Assembly: GCA_964642855.1 (NCBI GenBank)
Contig: CAZXSK010000041.1
Coordinates: forward strand, 1-37,103
Source of the DNA: CAZXSK01 sp964642855
GTDB lineage: Bacteria; Planctomycetota; Phycisphaerae; SM23-33
DNA length: 37,103 nt
Direction of reading: 5' to 3'
Under the pieces are notes generated by a model. That model saw only the letters and a list, made by a program, of their open reading frames with translations, was not told the origin of the DNA and did no database searches. Shown piece by piece: positions 7,191 through 14,305 of the stretch. Position numbers and translations under genes: made by a program. Each line of letters starts with the position of its first letter. Position 1 is the stretch's first letter.

Positions 7191-9185
7191 TCACGTGCGG
7201 ATTTCGCCCATGGCGTCGTCATAGTCGACCATGAGCTTCCGGCCGTCCTTGAGGGTAATCTTCGCTGCCAGGGGATGGCCGGTCGGGGACCAGGGCAGGA
7301 TTTCCAGATCCGCGATCGGGGCGAGTTCTTCGGACGTCCACTGTCCCCGCCCGGGCTGAGTGCTGGAGAGCATGACCGTGATCGCCAGGAACATGCCCGC
7401 GTAGTCCTTCTCCTCGGTGCGGTGGGCGTAGATGACGGTGCTCTTGTCGGTTTCGGGGTGGAGGCCTTCGTGGACGACCGAATCCAGCCCGTCCCAGCCG
7501 CTGTAGGAAACCATGCAGACGTGCCGCAGGTCGCCGGTGGCTTCGATGCCAGGCCGGCCGTCGGTTTCGAACGTGTCCACCACGGGCTCCTTTGGTCCTA
7601 CGTGGGGCAGGGCGTAGTTGGCGAGCGTCAGGCGGTTGCAGTAGGGAATGCTCACGCGGTCGACGCGGAGCACGCCCCCGACGATCGGGACCTCGGCCAG
7701 GTCCACCCGGGCAAGCCACCCGGGCAGGTCGGTCTGGCGGTAGATCACCCCGTCTCGCTCGCCGACAAACCGCAGCGCCGAATTGGCCATGAACGGGATG
7801 TCATAGCCGGTCTGGTGGACGGAGTACGCCATGGCGGTGGCGCCTTCGGGGCAGTCGTCTTCCCACAGGAAGGCGGAGTTGTACGCCAGGCGGGTGTAGT
7901 TGGGGTTGCTCTTGTTGCTCTGGACCTTGCCCGGGGCGATCTGGGCCTCCCCTGTCTTGCCGTCGATGGTCATCGACAACCCGGGCCCGTCGATCGTGGC
8001 GGTCTTGTGGTCATCGCCGAGATCGGCCCAGTCGCCCTCGTTTTCCTCGGCCGTCCAGAAAGGCGAATCCTCGGGCAGGTGCAGCGCAAGGAACAGCTTG
8101 GCCAGCCAGAACGGGCTCAGTCGGCAGGAGTAGGACTGCACGAGCGGTTCGAACTCGCGGTAGAAGCCCAGCGTCGGCACGCCGTCGAGGTAGAAGTCGT
8201 CCCGCGTGATGAACTGCAGCAGGTTGCCCGAGCAGATCCGCCGCGCCCAGCCCGGGTCCATCGTCGGGTTCTCCAGCAGGAAGTGGGCGGGGAACGGCGC
8301 CGACGCCGCACAGCGATAGATGATGCTCCTGCCCCACATCAGCGAGTGGCCGTTGCGGCCGAACATCAGCGGGTAGGTCTCCATCATCTCCCGGTGTCGC
8401 TTCTCGATGATCGCGGCGATTTCCGGCCTGTGCTCGTAGCCGAACATGCGAGCCCAGATCGGCCCGTAGAACTGGAACGCCCAGCAGGAGTAGTAATCGA
8501 ACTGGCCCATGTCGCGGTACCAGCCGTCGCCGGCATAGTAGGCCATCAGGTTCTGCAGGTGGTCGTCGAGGACCTGCTCGTCGATTTCGTAGCCATGCAG
8601 CTTCAGGAAGCTGGCCATCATCACGTTAAAGAACCGCCAGTTGTGCGAGTTCGTGCGGTTGGCGCAGTAGTCCTGGAACAGCCTGGCGATCTGGTCTTTC
8701 TGGTCCTGGGTGTAACGGTCCCAGATCTGCTCCTTCGAGTACATCAGCCCCAGCGCGAGGGCGGCACCTTCCGCTGTGTGCTGGAACAGAGGCTGGCTGT
8801 ACTCCTCCGCCATGTCCGAGATCAAGCCGACGAACGACGGGTCGTCCGGATCGGTGCTGCGGAGGATCAAGTTGGCGTAGTAGTCGCGCAGGTTCTTTCC
8901 CGCTGCCTGGGCGTCTGGCTGTGCGGAGATGACCGGCCCGGCGATCATGAGCGTGCGGCTGAGGCCCTCGAACTCGGCCGATCGGAACTTCCACGGGGGG
9001 GCGTCGGGCTTGGGGTAGGTTTTGCCCGGCCTCTTGGGCAGCGCGATCGGGTCGTCGTCGCCCTCGACGTGCCGGAGCACGCCGGCCAGCAGGTGTTTTC
9101 CCGCCTCGATCCAGTGTGAGCGGGTCATCCCCGTCAGAAAGCTGTGATCGAAATCCGGCTGGTCTACGTTGTATGCATCAGACAT
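7191..9185 (-). CDS. DUF2264 family protein, probable glucuronidase-like hydrolase
   Basis: The 664-residue protein shows the DUF2264 pattern: paired helices of an alpha/alpha toroid with NSHNWRFFNVMMASFLKLHG, a DGWYRDMGQFDYYSCWAFQFYG block and GRSIIYRCAASAPF, followed by a beta-rich C-terminal half. As I recall, DUF2264 proteins have been placed in CAZy family GH154 with beta-glucuronidase activity on complex glycans. The assignment here is by motif, not by a search. No signal peptide is visible. The start at 9185 has a near-perfect SD (AAGGAG) six bases upstream; the longer frame up to 9854 overlaps the divergent gene. A TTGAAA-17-CATACT promoter lies upstream. A ring enzyme and a GH2 glucuronidase in one run suggest intracellular degradation of uronate-containing oligosaccharides. 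Confidence 0.82.
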   Translation of the reverse strand: MSDAYNVDQPDFDHSFLTGMTRSHWIEAGKHLLAGVLRHVEGDDDPIALPKRPGKTYPKPDAPPWKFRSAEFEGLSRTLMIAGPVISAQPDAQAAGKNLRDYYANLILRSTDPDDPSFVGLISDMAEEYSQPLFQHTAEGAALALGLMYSKEQIWDRYTQDQKDQIARLFQDYCANRTNSHNWRFFNVMMASFLKLHGYEIDEQVLDDHLQNLMAYYAGDGWYRDMGQFDYYSCWAFQFYGPIWARMFGYEHRPEIAAIIEKRHREMMETYPLMFGRNGHSLMWGRSIIYRCAASAPFPAHFLLENPTMDPGWARRICSGNLLQFITRDDFYLDGVPTLGFYREFEPLVQSYSCRLSPFWLAKLFLALHLPEDSPFWTAEENEGDWADLGDDHKTATIDGPGLSMTIDGKTGEAQIAPGKVQSNKSNPNYTRLAYNSAFLWEDDCPEGATAMAYSVHQTGYDIPFMANSALRFVGERDGVIYRQTDLPGWLARVDLAEVPIVGGVLRVDRVSIPYCNRLTLANYALPHVGPKEPVVDTFETDGRPGIEATGDLRHVCMVSYSGWDGLDSVVHEGLHPETDKSTVIYAHRTEEKDYAGMFLAITVMLSSTQPGRGQWTSEELAPIADLEILPWSPTGHPLAAKITLKDGRKLMVDYDDAMGEIRT

Positions 9186-9281
9186 GGGGACTCCTTGGGG
9201 CGTCTGTCTTGTGGCGATGGATATGCAGCGAAAACGCAGGCCGGGCACGCGGGGTTTCTCCCGTCCCGGCCGGCGAGTGAG

Positions 9282-9310
9282 AGTATGCTGGGTGGCGGAG
9301 GGGATTTCAA
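9282..9310 (-). promoter_or_regulatory. Putative sigma70-type promoter for the DUF2264 gene
   Basis: Read on the minus strand: TTGAAA (9305-9310), a 17-base spacer, CATACT (9282-9287). Transcription would start near 9275 and give a leader of about 90 bases before the AAGGAG-led start codon at 9185. Confidence 0.5.
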
Positions 9311-9367
9311 GCATCCGGCGGGCAAAGGCCACCGGATCACCCCCCTCGGATCGACCACCGCGAACGA

Positions 9368-9396
9368 TTTCTTCCGGGGGTCGTACCATGTACACT
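9368..9396 (+). promoter_or_regulatory. Weak candidate promoter for the metallophosphatase gene
   Basis: TTTCTT (9368-9373), a 17-base spacer and TACACT (9391-9396) sit about 70 bases before the start codon at 9466. The -10 matches four of six consensus bases, but the -35 is poor. The rest of the 9186-9465 intergenic region holds only the divergent DUF2264 promoter. Confidence 0.28.
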
Positions 9397-9465
9397 GAGG
9401 CTGTCAGGCTACCGGAGGCCAGGGCGGCATCGGTCGCCGGTCCCGCATCGGAAACGGAGATACGC

Positions 9466-10563
9466 ATGGTTCGTCGCGCCATCCTGGTTCTGGCCATTCT
9501 CGGATCACTGGCCGGTTGCGTGTGGCTGGGCGCGCGGACGCTTGCCGAGCAGGATGCTTCGACCCCGGCGACCAGCACAAGTCCCGCTGACGCGAACGAG
9601 TCCCGCCCGGTCGACACCCAGCCGGTGGGCGCTAACGAGGTGCACGTGACGATCCTGCACGTCGCCGACACGCACGGGCGCCTCAACCCGTACCGCAAAG
9701 ACGGCAACAGCGTGGGAGGCTGGGCAAGACTGGCCGGGAAGATCGCCAAGATCCGCAAGCAGAGCAAGGCCGATCGGGTGCTGCTCGTCCACGCCGGCGA
9801 CATCCTCAGCCGGGGCGACCGAACGACCCGCCGCACGAAGGGTGCAGCAAACATTCACCTGATGAACCGCCTGGGGTTCGATGCCTGGACGCCGGGCAAC
9901 GGCGAATACTATGACGGCCTGGACGTGCTGAAGGCGAGGATCAAGCAGGCGAATTTCCCGGTGCTCACCAGCAACGTCATCGACGAGGCGACCGACAAGC
10001 CGCTGGGCATGGGCCGGGTCGTCGTGAACGTTGAGGGCGCGAAGATCGCGCTGTTCGGGATCTCGCTGCCCCGGAAGGGCAATCGCAAGGGGCTGAAGTA
10101 CACCGACGCCATCCCCGCGGCTACCAGGCTCGTGCCGAAGCTGCGGAAGCAGGCTGATGTCATCGTGGCTGTGACGCACATCGGATACCAGCCGGACCTG
10201 CTGCTTGCCTCGGCGGTGGGCGGAATTGACGTGATTGTCGGCGGCCACACGCACACGCTGCTGGAGCGGGGTACGGTCGTGCCGCGCCTGGTAGGCAGGA
10301 GCACGCTGATCGCTCATGCGGGGGAGTATGTGCAGTATCTCGGGCAGGTGGACATCACGCTGCGTCGGACGGGGAGCACTTACCAAGTGGAGTCCGCAAC
10401 GGCTACGGTGCACCGTATCGACGACAGCGTCGAAGCCGATCCTGCCATCGAGAAGCTTATCCAGGAGATGGGCCAGCGGGACTGGTCGGCGCCGAAGGGG
10501 TCGCAGACGGACCGCTCGGAAAGCCGACCTGCAGCAGACCGCGAGAAGCGAAAGGCGGCCTGA
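9466..10563 (+). CDS. Metallophosphatase lipoprotein (5'-nucleotidase N-domain type)
   Basis: The 365-residue protein begins with a lipoprotein signal (LAILGSLAGC), then a Thr/Ser/Pro-rich spacer. The calcineurin-like phosphoesterase fold of the UshA/5'-nucleotidase family follows: D68-x-H70 in HVADTHG, D112 in HAGDIL, N145 in TPGNGEYYDG, H238 in THIG and H261/H263 in GGHTH. The usual GNHE motif reads GNGE, so the expected catalytic His at position 146 is Gly. The second, substrate-specificity domain of 5'-nucleotidases is absent; the protein ends in an Arg/Ser/Lys-rich tail. The chosen start is preceded by CGGAGA and gives a clean lipoprotein signal; longer forms from 9169 do not. It probably acts at the outer or periplasmic face. 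The substrate is unknown and activity may be reduced. Confidence 0.85.
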   Translation: MVRRAILVLAILGSLAGCVWLGARTLAEQDASTPATSTSPADANESRPVDTQPVGANEVHVTILHVADTHGRLNPYRKDGNSVGGWARLAGKIAKIRKQSKADRVLLVHAGDILSRGDRTTRRTKGAANIHLMNRLGFDAWTPGNGEYYDGLDVLKARIKQANFPVLTSNVIDEATDKPLGMGRVVVNVEGAKIALFGISLPRKGNRKGLKYTDAIPAATRLVPKLRKQADVIVAVTHIGYQPDLLLASAVGGIDVIVGGHTHTLLERGTVVPRLVGRSTLIAHAGEYVQYLGQVDITLRRTGSTYQVESATATVHRIDDSVEADPAIEKLIQEMGQRDWSAPKGSQTDRSESRPAADREKRKAA

Positions 10564-10574
10564 GGCTGTCCTGA

Positions 10575-10603
10575 TTGCGGAAAATCAAAAGAAGTGGGAT
10601 AAT
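10575..10603 (+). promoter_or_regulatory. Promoter for the exported HEAT-like protein gene
   Basis: TTGCGG (10575-10580), a 17-base A/G-rich spacer and GATAAT (10598-10603) lie 11 bases after the previous stop codon. This is the best promoter-like sequence in the window. It would give a leader of about 80 bases ending in an AGGAAGGA ribosome binding site for the start at 10689. Confidence 0.6.
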
Positions 10604-10688
10604 TTTCCGTCTTTGTGCGTCTGAACAGGATAGGAAGTCTTTGCCCGACGTCGGGCGGGGAGCACAGGTAGAAGAGGAAGGATGGATT

Positions 10689-11915
10689 ATGACCAAACGC
10701 ACGCTTGCGTGCCTCTGCACGCTGATGGTTGCTGCTACGGTCGCCCTGGCCGGGGACGACAAGAGCGAGATCGACGATGGCCCGTTGCACAAGAACCGGG
10801 AGCATGTCCGCGAACTGGTGAATCTCGAGTGGAAGCAGGACTCGATCGCACTGAATCGGCAGTGGGCACAGGAAGACGCCAACGCCCACGTGGACAAGAC
10901 CGTCGAACGTCTCAAGAAACGCGGGATGGACGCCCGGAAGATCGCGGTCATCGTCGCCAGCCTCCGCCGACAGCAGGACGGGCTGTCCAGCAGCCTCAAC
11001 AAACTTCGCCAGGCCGTCGGCGCGAGCACGTCGGGCAGGATGGGCTCGGGCGAGGGCGTCCGGCGGACGTTCAGCGGGGGCGTGCTGTCAGGATCGGCCG
11101 TCGAACGCGGGAAACTCGTTCGTCTGTCTTTGCGCGAGGAAACCGAGTCCGGGCGCATGCTCGATGTCCTGGACGACGGACACGGAGGCGTGCGGGTGTC
11201 GCTGATCGATCCGACCGGCAAACTGGTGGTCGTGCTCACCCAGCAGCGTGACGGCAGCGCCAAGCTGTTGTGGGTCGACACCAGAGAGACCCGCCGCATC
11301 GAGGCGGGCAGCATGATGGAACTCTACGCGGAGAACGCGATCTTCCTCGAGGAGAAGGTCTTCCCGACGCTCGATTACCTCGGCGTGGGCCTGCCGCTTC
11401 GCCCCATGGACAAGGAAGTTCGCGAGGAGGTCATCCGCCAATTGGGCATGTCGGCCGATGACGACCGTCTGAAAGAGGGCAAGCAGCTGGTCCGACAGCT
11501 CGACGGCGAAGAGTACGAGACCCGCGAAGAGGCGATGAAGGTCCTCTCGGAGAACTACCTGAAGTATCGCGAGGCGATCGTCCACGCCGACCGCAACCGC
11601 GAGGGCATGTCGGCCGAGGCACGCAATCGACTCAACCGGATCCTGGCGGAGAACAAGGAGGCCGACCGTCTCGGCCGGCTGGTCGATTCGCTGAAGCTGA
11701 CCTCCGATTGGGACTACCTCGTCAGGCTGCTCGATGTGACGGAGGACAAGGGCAAGCAGGCGTTGGTCCTCGCCCGCCTGGCGGAGGTCACGGACCAGGA
11801 GTTCGGGGCCGATACCGCGGCCTGGAAGGCCTGGGCCCAGAACCGCAGGCAGGAAGAGGCCGAGGAACGCCGCAAGGCCAAAGAGGCCGCCGAAGCCGAG
11901 AAGCTTTTCGACTGA
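10689..11915 (+). CDS. Exported protein of unknown function with HEAT-like C-terminal helices
   Basis: The 408-residue protein has a clear signal peptide (about 21 residues, cleavage after VALA). It continues with a charged helical region (to about residue 115), a beta-rich middle (about 135-215) and a C-terminal helical part. The helical part contains LDGEEYETREEAMKVLSEN, then SAEARNRLNRIL. This resembles the pattern of planctomycete HEAT-type modules, where an R-E-x-A helix pairs with an E-x-R-x-R helix. It ends in a Glu/Ala/Arg/Lys-rich helix. I do not recognise the family. The start is fixed by AGGAAGGA and the signal sequence. It has its own promoter and converges on the paralogue pair downstream, with a hairpin between. 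A periplasmic structural or scaffolding role is inference only. Confidence 0.75.
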   Translation: MTKRTLACLCTLMVAATVALAGDDKSEIDDGPLHKNREHVRELVNLEWKQDSIALNRQWAQEDANAHVDKTVERLKKRGMDARKIAVIVASLRRQQDGLSSSLNKLRQAVGASTSGRMGSGEGVRRTFSGGVLSGSAVERGKLVRLSLREETESGRMLDVLDDGHGGVRVSLIDPTGKLVVVLTQQRDGSAKLLWVDTRETRRIEAGSMMELYAENAIFLEEKVFPTLDYLGVGLPLRPMDKEVREEVIRQLGMSADDDRLKEGKQLVRQLDGEEYETREEAMKVLSENYLKYREAIVHADRNREGMSAEARNRLNRILAENKEADRLGRLVDSLKLTSDWDYLVRLLDVTEDKGKQALVLARLAEVTDQEFGADTAAWKAWAQNRRQEEAEERRKAKEAAEAEKLFD

Positions 11916-11950
11916 CCGGCACAGCCGGGTTGGCCGCAACAAGGAAAACA

Positions 11951-11976
11951 GGCCCCGTCGACGTGTCGGCGGGGCC
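11951..11976. terminator. Strong hairpin between convergent genes
   Basis: An inverted repeat GGCCCCGTCG/CGGCGGGGCC forms a stem of about 10 bp with one G-T pair and a loop of about six bases. It lies 36 bases after the plus-strand stop and 63 bases beyond the minus-strand stop. On the plus strand TGATTTC follows rather than a full T tract. It probably terminates one or both convergent transcripts. Confidence 0.55.
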
Positions 11977-12038
11977 TGACTGATTTCTGTGCAAGGGCCT
12001 GGCTGCTGCGTACCTCCGGTCTTTCGGCTTCGCGCAGA

Positions 12039-14231
12039 TCAGCCGCCCTTGAGTTTCTCCATGGTCTCGCGCACCTGAACGATCTCCCTCCTGGCGTCCA
12101 CCACCCTCGCTTCGGTCTTCTTCGCCGTTGCCCGGAGCTCGGCGATCTGGGCGGCGAGCTTCTTGGCCAGCGCCGAGTTTTCCCCGTCGGACTCGATCGC
12201 TTTCCTGCGCATCCGAGAGGATTTCTCGATGCGAGCCTTGACGGTCTGTAGAGAAGCCTGCAGCTCGGCGATCTGTTTCTGTTGCTGATCCGCTTTCGCG
12301 GCCAGTCGCTTGAGCATAACCGCTCGCTGCTCGTCGGTCAGGCTGGAGACATCCACCTCGCCGCCGCTTTCGCCATCGGTGCTGCCGTCGTCCGACGCAT
12401 CGGAGCTGGCGGCGTCGACGGCATTGGGGTCGCTGGGCAGGACGAACTCTTCGTTGGGGTCGACGTCCTTGTCGGCGAAGGCGTAGTCTTTCGGGATCGA
12501 CAGCGTGACGATGTGCCCGACGAACACGTCCAGCTCCGGGCCGGGCTCGATCTTGAACTTCAGCGTTCGCTTGTTCCTTGCCAGCTTGCCCTCGATGGTC
12601 GAGCCGGAGTGCAGCTTGATCTTCACCTTGCCGACCGGCCGGGTGAAGAACTCGATCGTCTCGATCTTCTGGGGCTTGAGGGGCGCTTCCCCGAAAGGCG
12701 TGTCGATCAGCAGTTCCTCTTCCGCGACCCGCCCGAAGAGCATGTCTTCGTTGCGCAGCGTGATCTGCGCGAGCTTCGAATTGTCGACGTCGGTATAACT
12801 CAGCGAGAAGCTCTTGATCAGGTGACGTCGAATGTCCAGCGTGCGCCCGAGCTTGAGCCGCAGACGCATCTGCCGGTCGGTCACGAGGCCCGAAAGCACC
12901 GACCCGTTGCGGAAGATTACCCGGTGCAGACCCCCGTCGGGCGTGTCGAACTGCACGCCGCGCATGGAGTTGGCGTCCAGCTTCACCGTGCCGTATTCCG
13001 TCAGGTACGAGCAGGCGGCATCCTCGGGATTCACGTAGAGCTGCTGGCCGGAGCGAAGCACCACGGCCGGCTTGTCGGTGTTGATCTCCTCGGGACGTTC
13101 CTTCGAGACCCGGTACGCGATGGTCTTGAGCTTGCTGGTGGGAAGGGTCATCTCCGAGCCGCTTGGAAGCTTGAGTTTGAGCGGGCCGGAGGTCAACTCG
13201 CCGGCGACGACCTGGCCGTCGACCAGGCCCAGCAGCACGTGTTTGTCGTTGACGTCCGGAACGCTGAGGCCCATCACCTGATTGGGCTCGAAGCTCAATT
13301 CGCCGTAGAACGTCTTCAGCGTGTATTGATCGTTGATGATTGTCCCGAGGAACTCGTTGCCCGCGAGGGTAACAGCCAGGTCATTCTTGGCGTCTCGGGG
13401 CAGTTCCAGCGAGCCGAGGGTCACCATCGGCCCGCTCATGTTGACCAGGATTTTCCGGAGGTTCGCCGGAACCTTCTGCAGCTCCCGCGAGAGGTTGAAA
13501 CTCTCCAGCAGCTTCTCCGCCTTGTCGTGCGGGTGACGCTGTGCCTGGAAGAAACAAACCGCCCGCGTCTCGCCGGCAGGGATGGAAAGCGTCATGTTGT
13601 ACTGCATCGTATTGTTGCCGGTGTTGTAGGTCAGGACGGGCTTTTCTTTGGCGCCACGCGTGGCGAAGAAGTGCACCAGGGCGGGGGCATTGCTGCCCGA
13701 GGGGTACGTCACCAGGCCCCAGTCCTTCTTGCCCAGGCTCTCGCCGCCGGTGGTGGTCTTGACGTCCTTCAGCGAATAGCCGGTGTTGAGGTTGTAGCGG
13801 ATGGGGACCGACTGGTCGGAGCCGGAGTTGTTCGTGAAGATGTCGATCCAGCGGGCGTAGCCCACCTTCGGATCGATGTAGATCCGCCGATAGACCGTGA
13901 TGTTGTTATTGCTCCAGGGCCCCAGCAGCAGCTCGTGGCCGTCCTTGCTCACCTGGCGCGTGTTGGAGTACACCCCGTTGTTGTTGCAATAGAGGTACAT
14001 CCCGTTGCTGTAGGCGGAATTCGTACCCGAGTTGATGTACCCGTACGTCGAGTAGATGTCCCACCGATAGCCGGCGCCGTCGTTGTTGTTCCAGTACGAC
14101 TGCGTATACTGCTTGCCGTCGCTGAAGGTGTAGTCCTCGGCACGGAGCAGGGGGGCTGGCAGGTAGCACACAGCCAGCAGCACCGCGGGCAGGAGGATCC
14201 ATCCGATTGCGTTTCTCATCCACTTGCTCAT
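12039..14231 (-). CDS. Exported six-repeat beta protein, paralogue A, with C-terminal coiled coil
   Basis: The 730-residue protein has a signal peptide (to about residue 31). Residues about 50-270 form a conserved beta-rich domain with GYRWDI, LLLGPWSNNN, VYRR and ARWIDIF. Residues about 285-580 hold six tandem units of the form hydrophobic-x-L-x-x-G-x-x-hydrophobic-x-G. Their first anchor positions are 291, 339, 395, 443, 495 and 543 (Glu in unit 5). A Ser/Asp/Gly-rich acidic linker (about 590-630) and a charged coiled coil (about 632-730) follow. The next gene upstream encodes a paralogue with the same domains and spacing. SD AAGGAA precedes the start. I do not recognise a named family. The repeats loosely resemble Sm-fold motif 1, but homology is not shown. 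It is probably periplasmic or envelope-associated and co-transcribed with paralogue B (74-base gap). Confidence 0.8.
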   Translation of the reverse strand: MSKWMRNAIGWILLPAVLLAVCYLPAPLLRAEDYTFSDGKQYTQSYWNNNDGAGYRWDIYSTYGYINSGTNSAYSNGMYLYCNNNGVYSNTRQVSKDGHELLLGPWSNNNITVYRRIYIDPKVGYARWIDIFTNNSGSDQSVPIRYNLNTGYSLKDVKTTTGGESLGKKDWGLVTYPSGSNAPALVHFFATRGAKEKPVLTYNTGNNTMQYNMTLSIPAGETRAVCFFQAQRHPHDKAEKLLESFNLSRELQKVPANLRKILVNMSGPMVTLGSLELPRDAKNDLAVTLAGNEFLGTIINDQYTLKTFYGELSFEPNQVMGLSVPDVNDKHVLLGLVDGQVVAGELTSGPLKLKLPSGSEMTLPTSKLKTIAYRVSKERPEEINTDKPAVVLRSGQQLYVNPEDAACSYLTEYGTVKLDANSMRGVQFDTPDGGLHRVIFRNGSVLSGLVTDRQMRLRLKLGRTLDIRRHLIKSFSLSYTDVDNSKLAQITLRNEDMLFGRVAEEELLIDTPFGEAPLKPQKIETIEFFTRPVGKVKIKLHSGSTIEGKLARNKRTLKFKIEPGPELDVFVGHIVTLSIPKDYAFADKDVDPNEEFVLPSDPNAVDAASSDASDDGSTDGESGGEVDVSSLTDEQRAVMLKRLAAKADQQQKQIAELQASLQTVKARIEKSSRMRRKAIESDGENSALAKKLAAQIAELRATAKKTEARVVDARREIVQVRETMEKLKGG

Positions 14232-14305
14232 GATTGTTCCTTGTCGGGCTACCTGCTTGGGGCAGCGGGTTCGCTGGGCGTCGTCGCAGCCGGTTCAGGC
14301 CTGCG

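Noticed and set aside
7140..9119. Long plus-strand frame opposite the DUF2264 gene
   Set aside because: Antisense shadow with low-complexity translation and no ribosome binding site; the minus-strand gene has a strong AAGGAG and family motifs.
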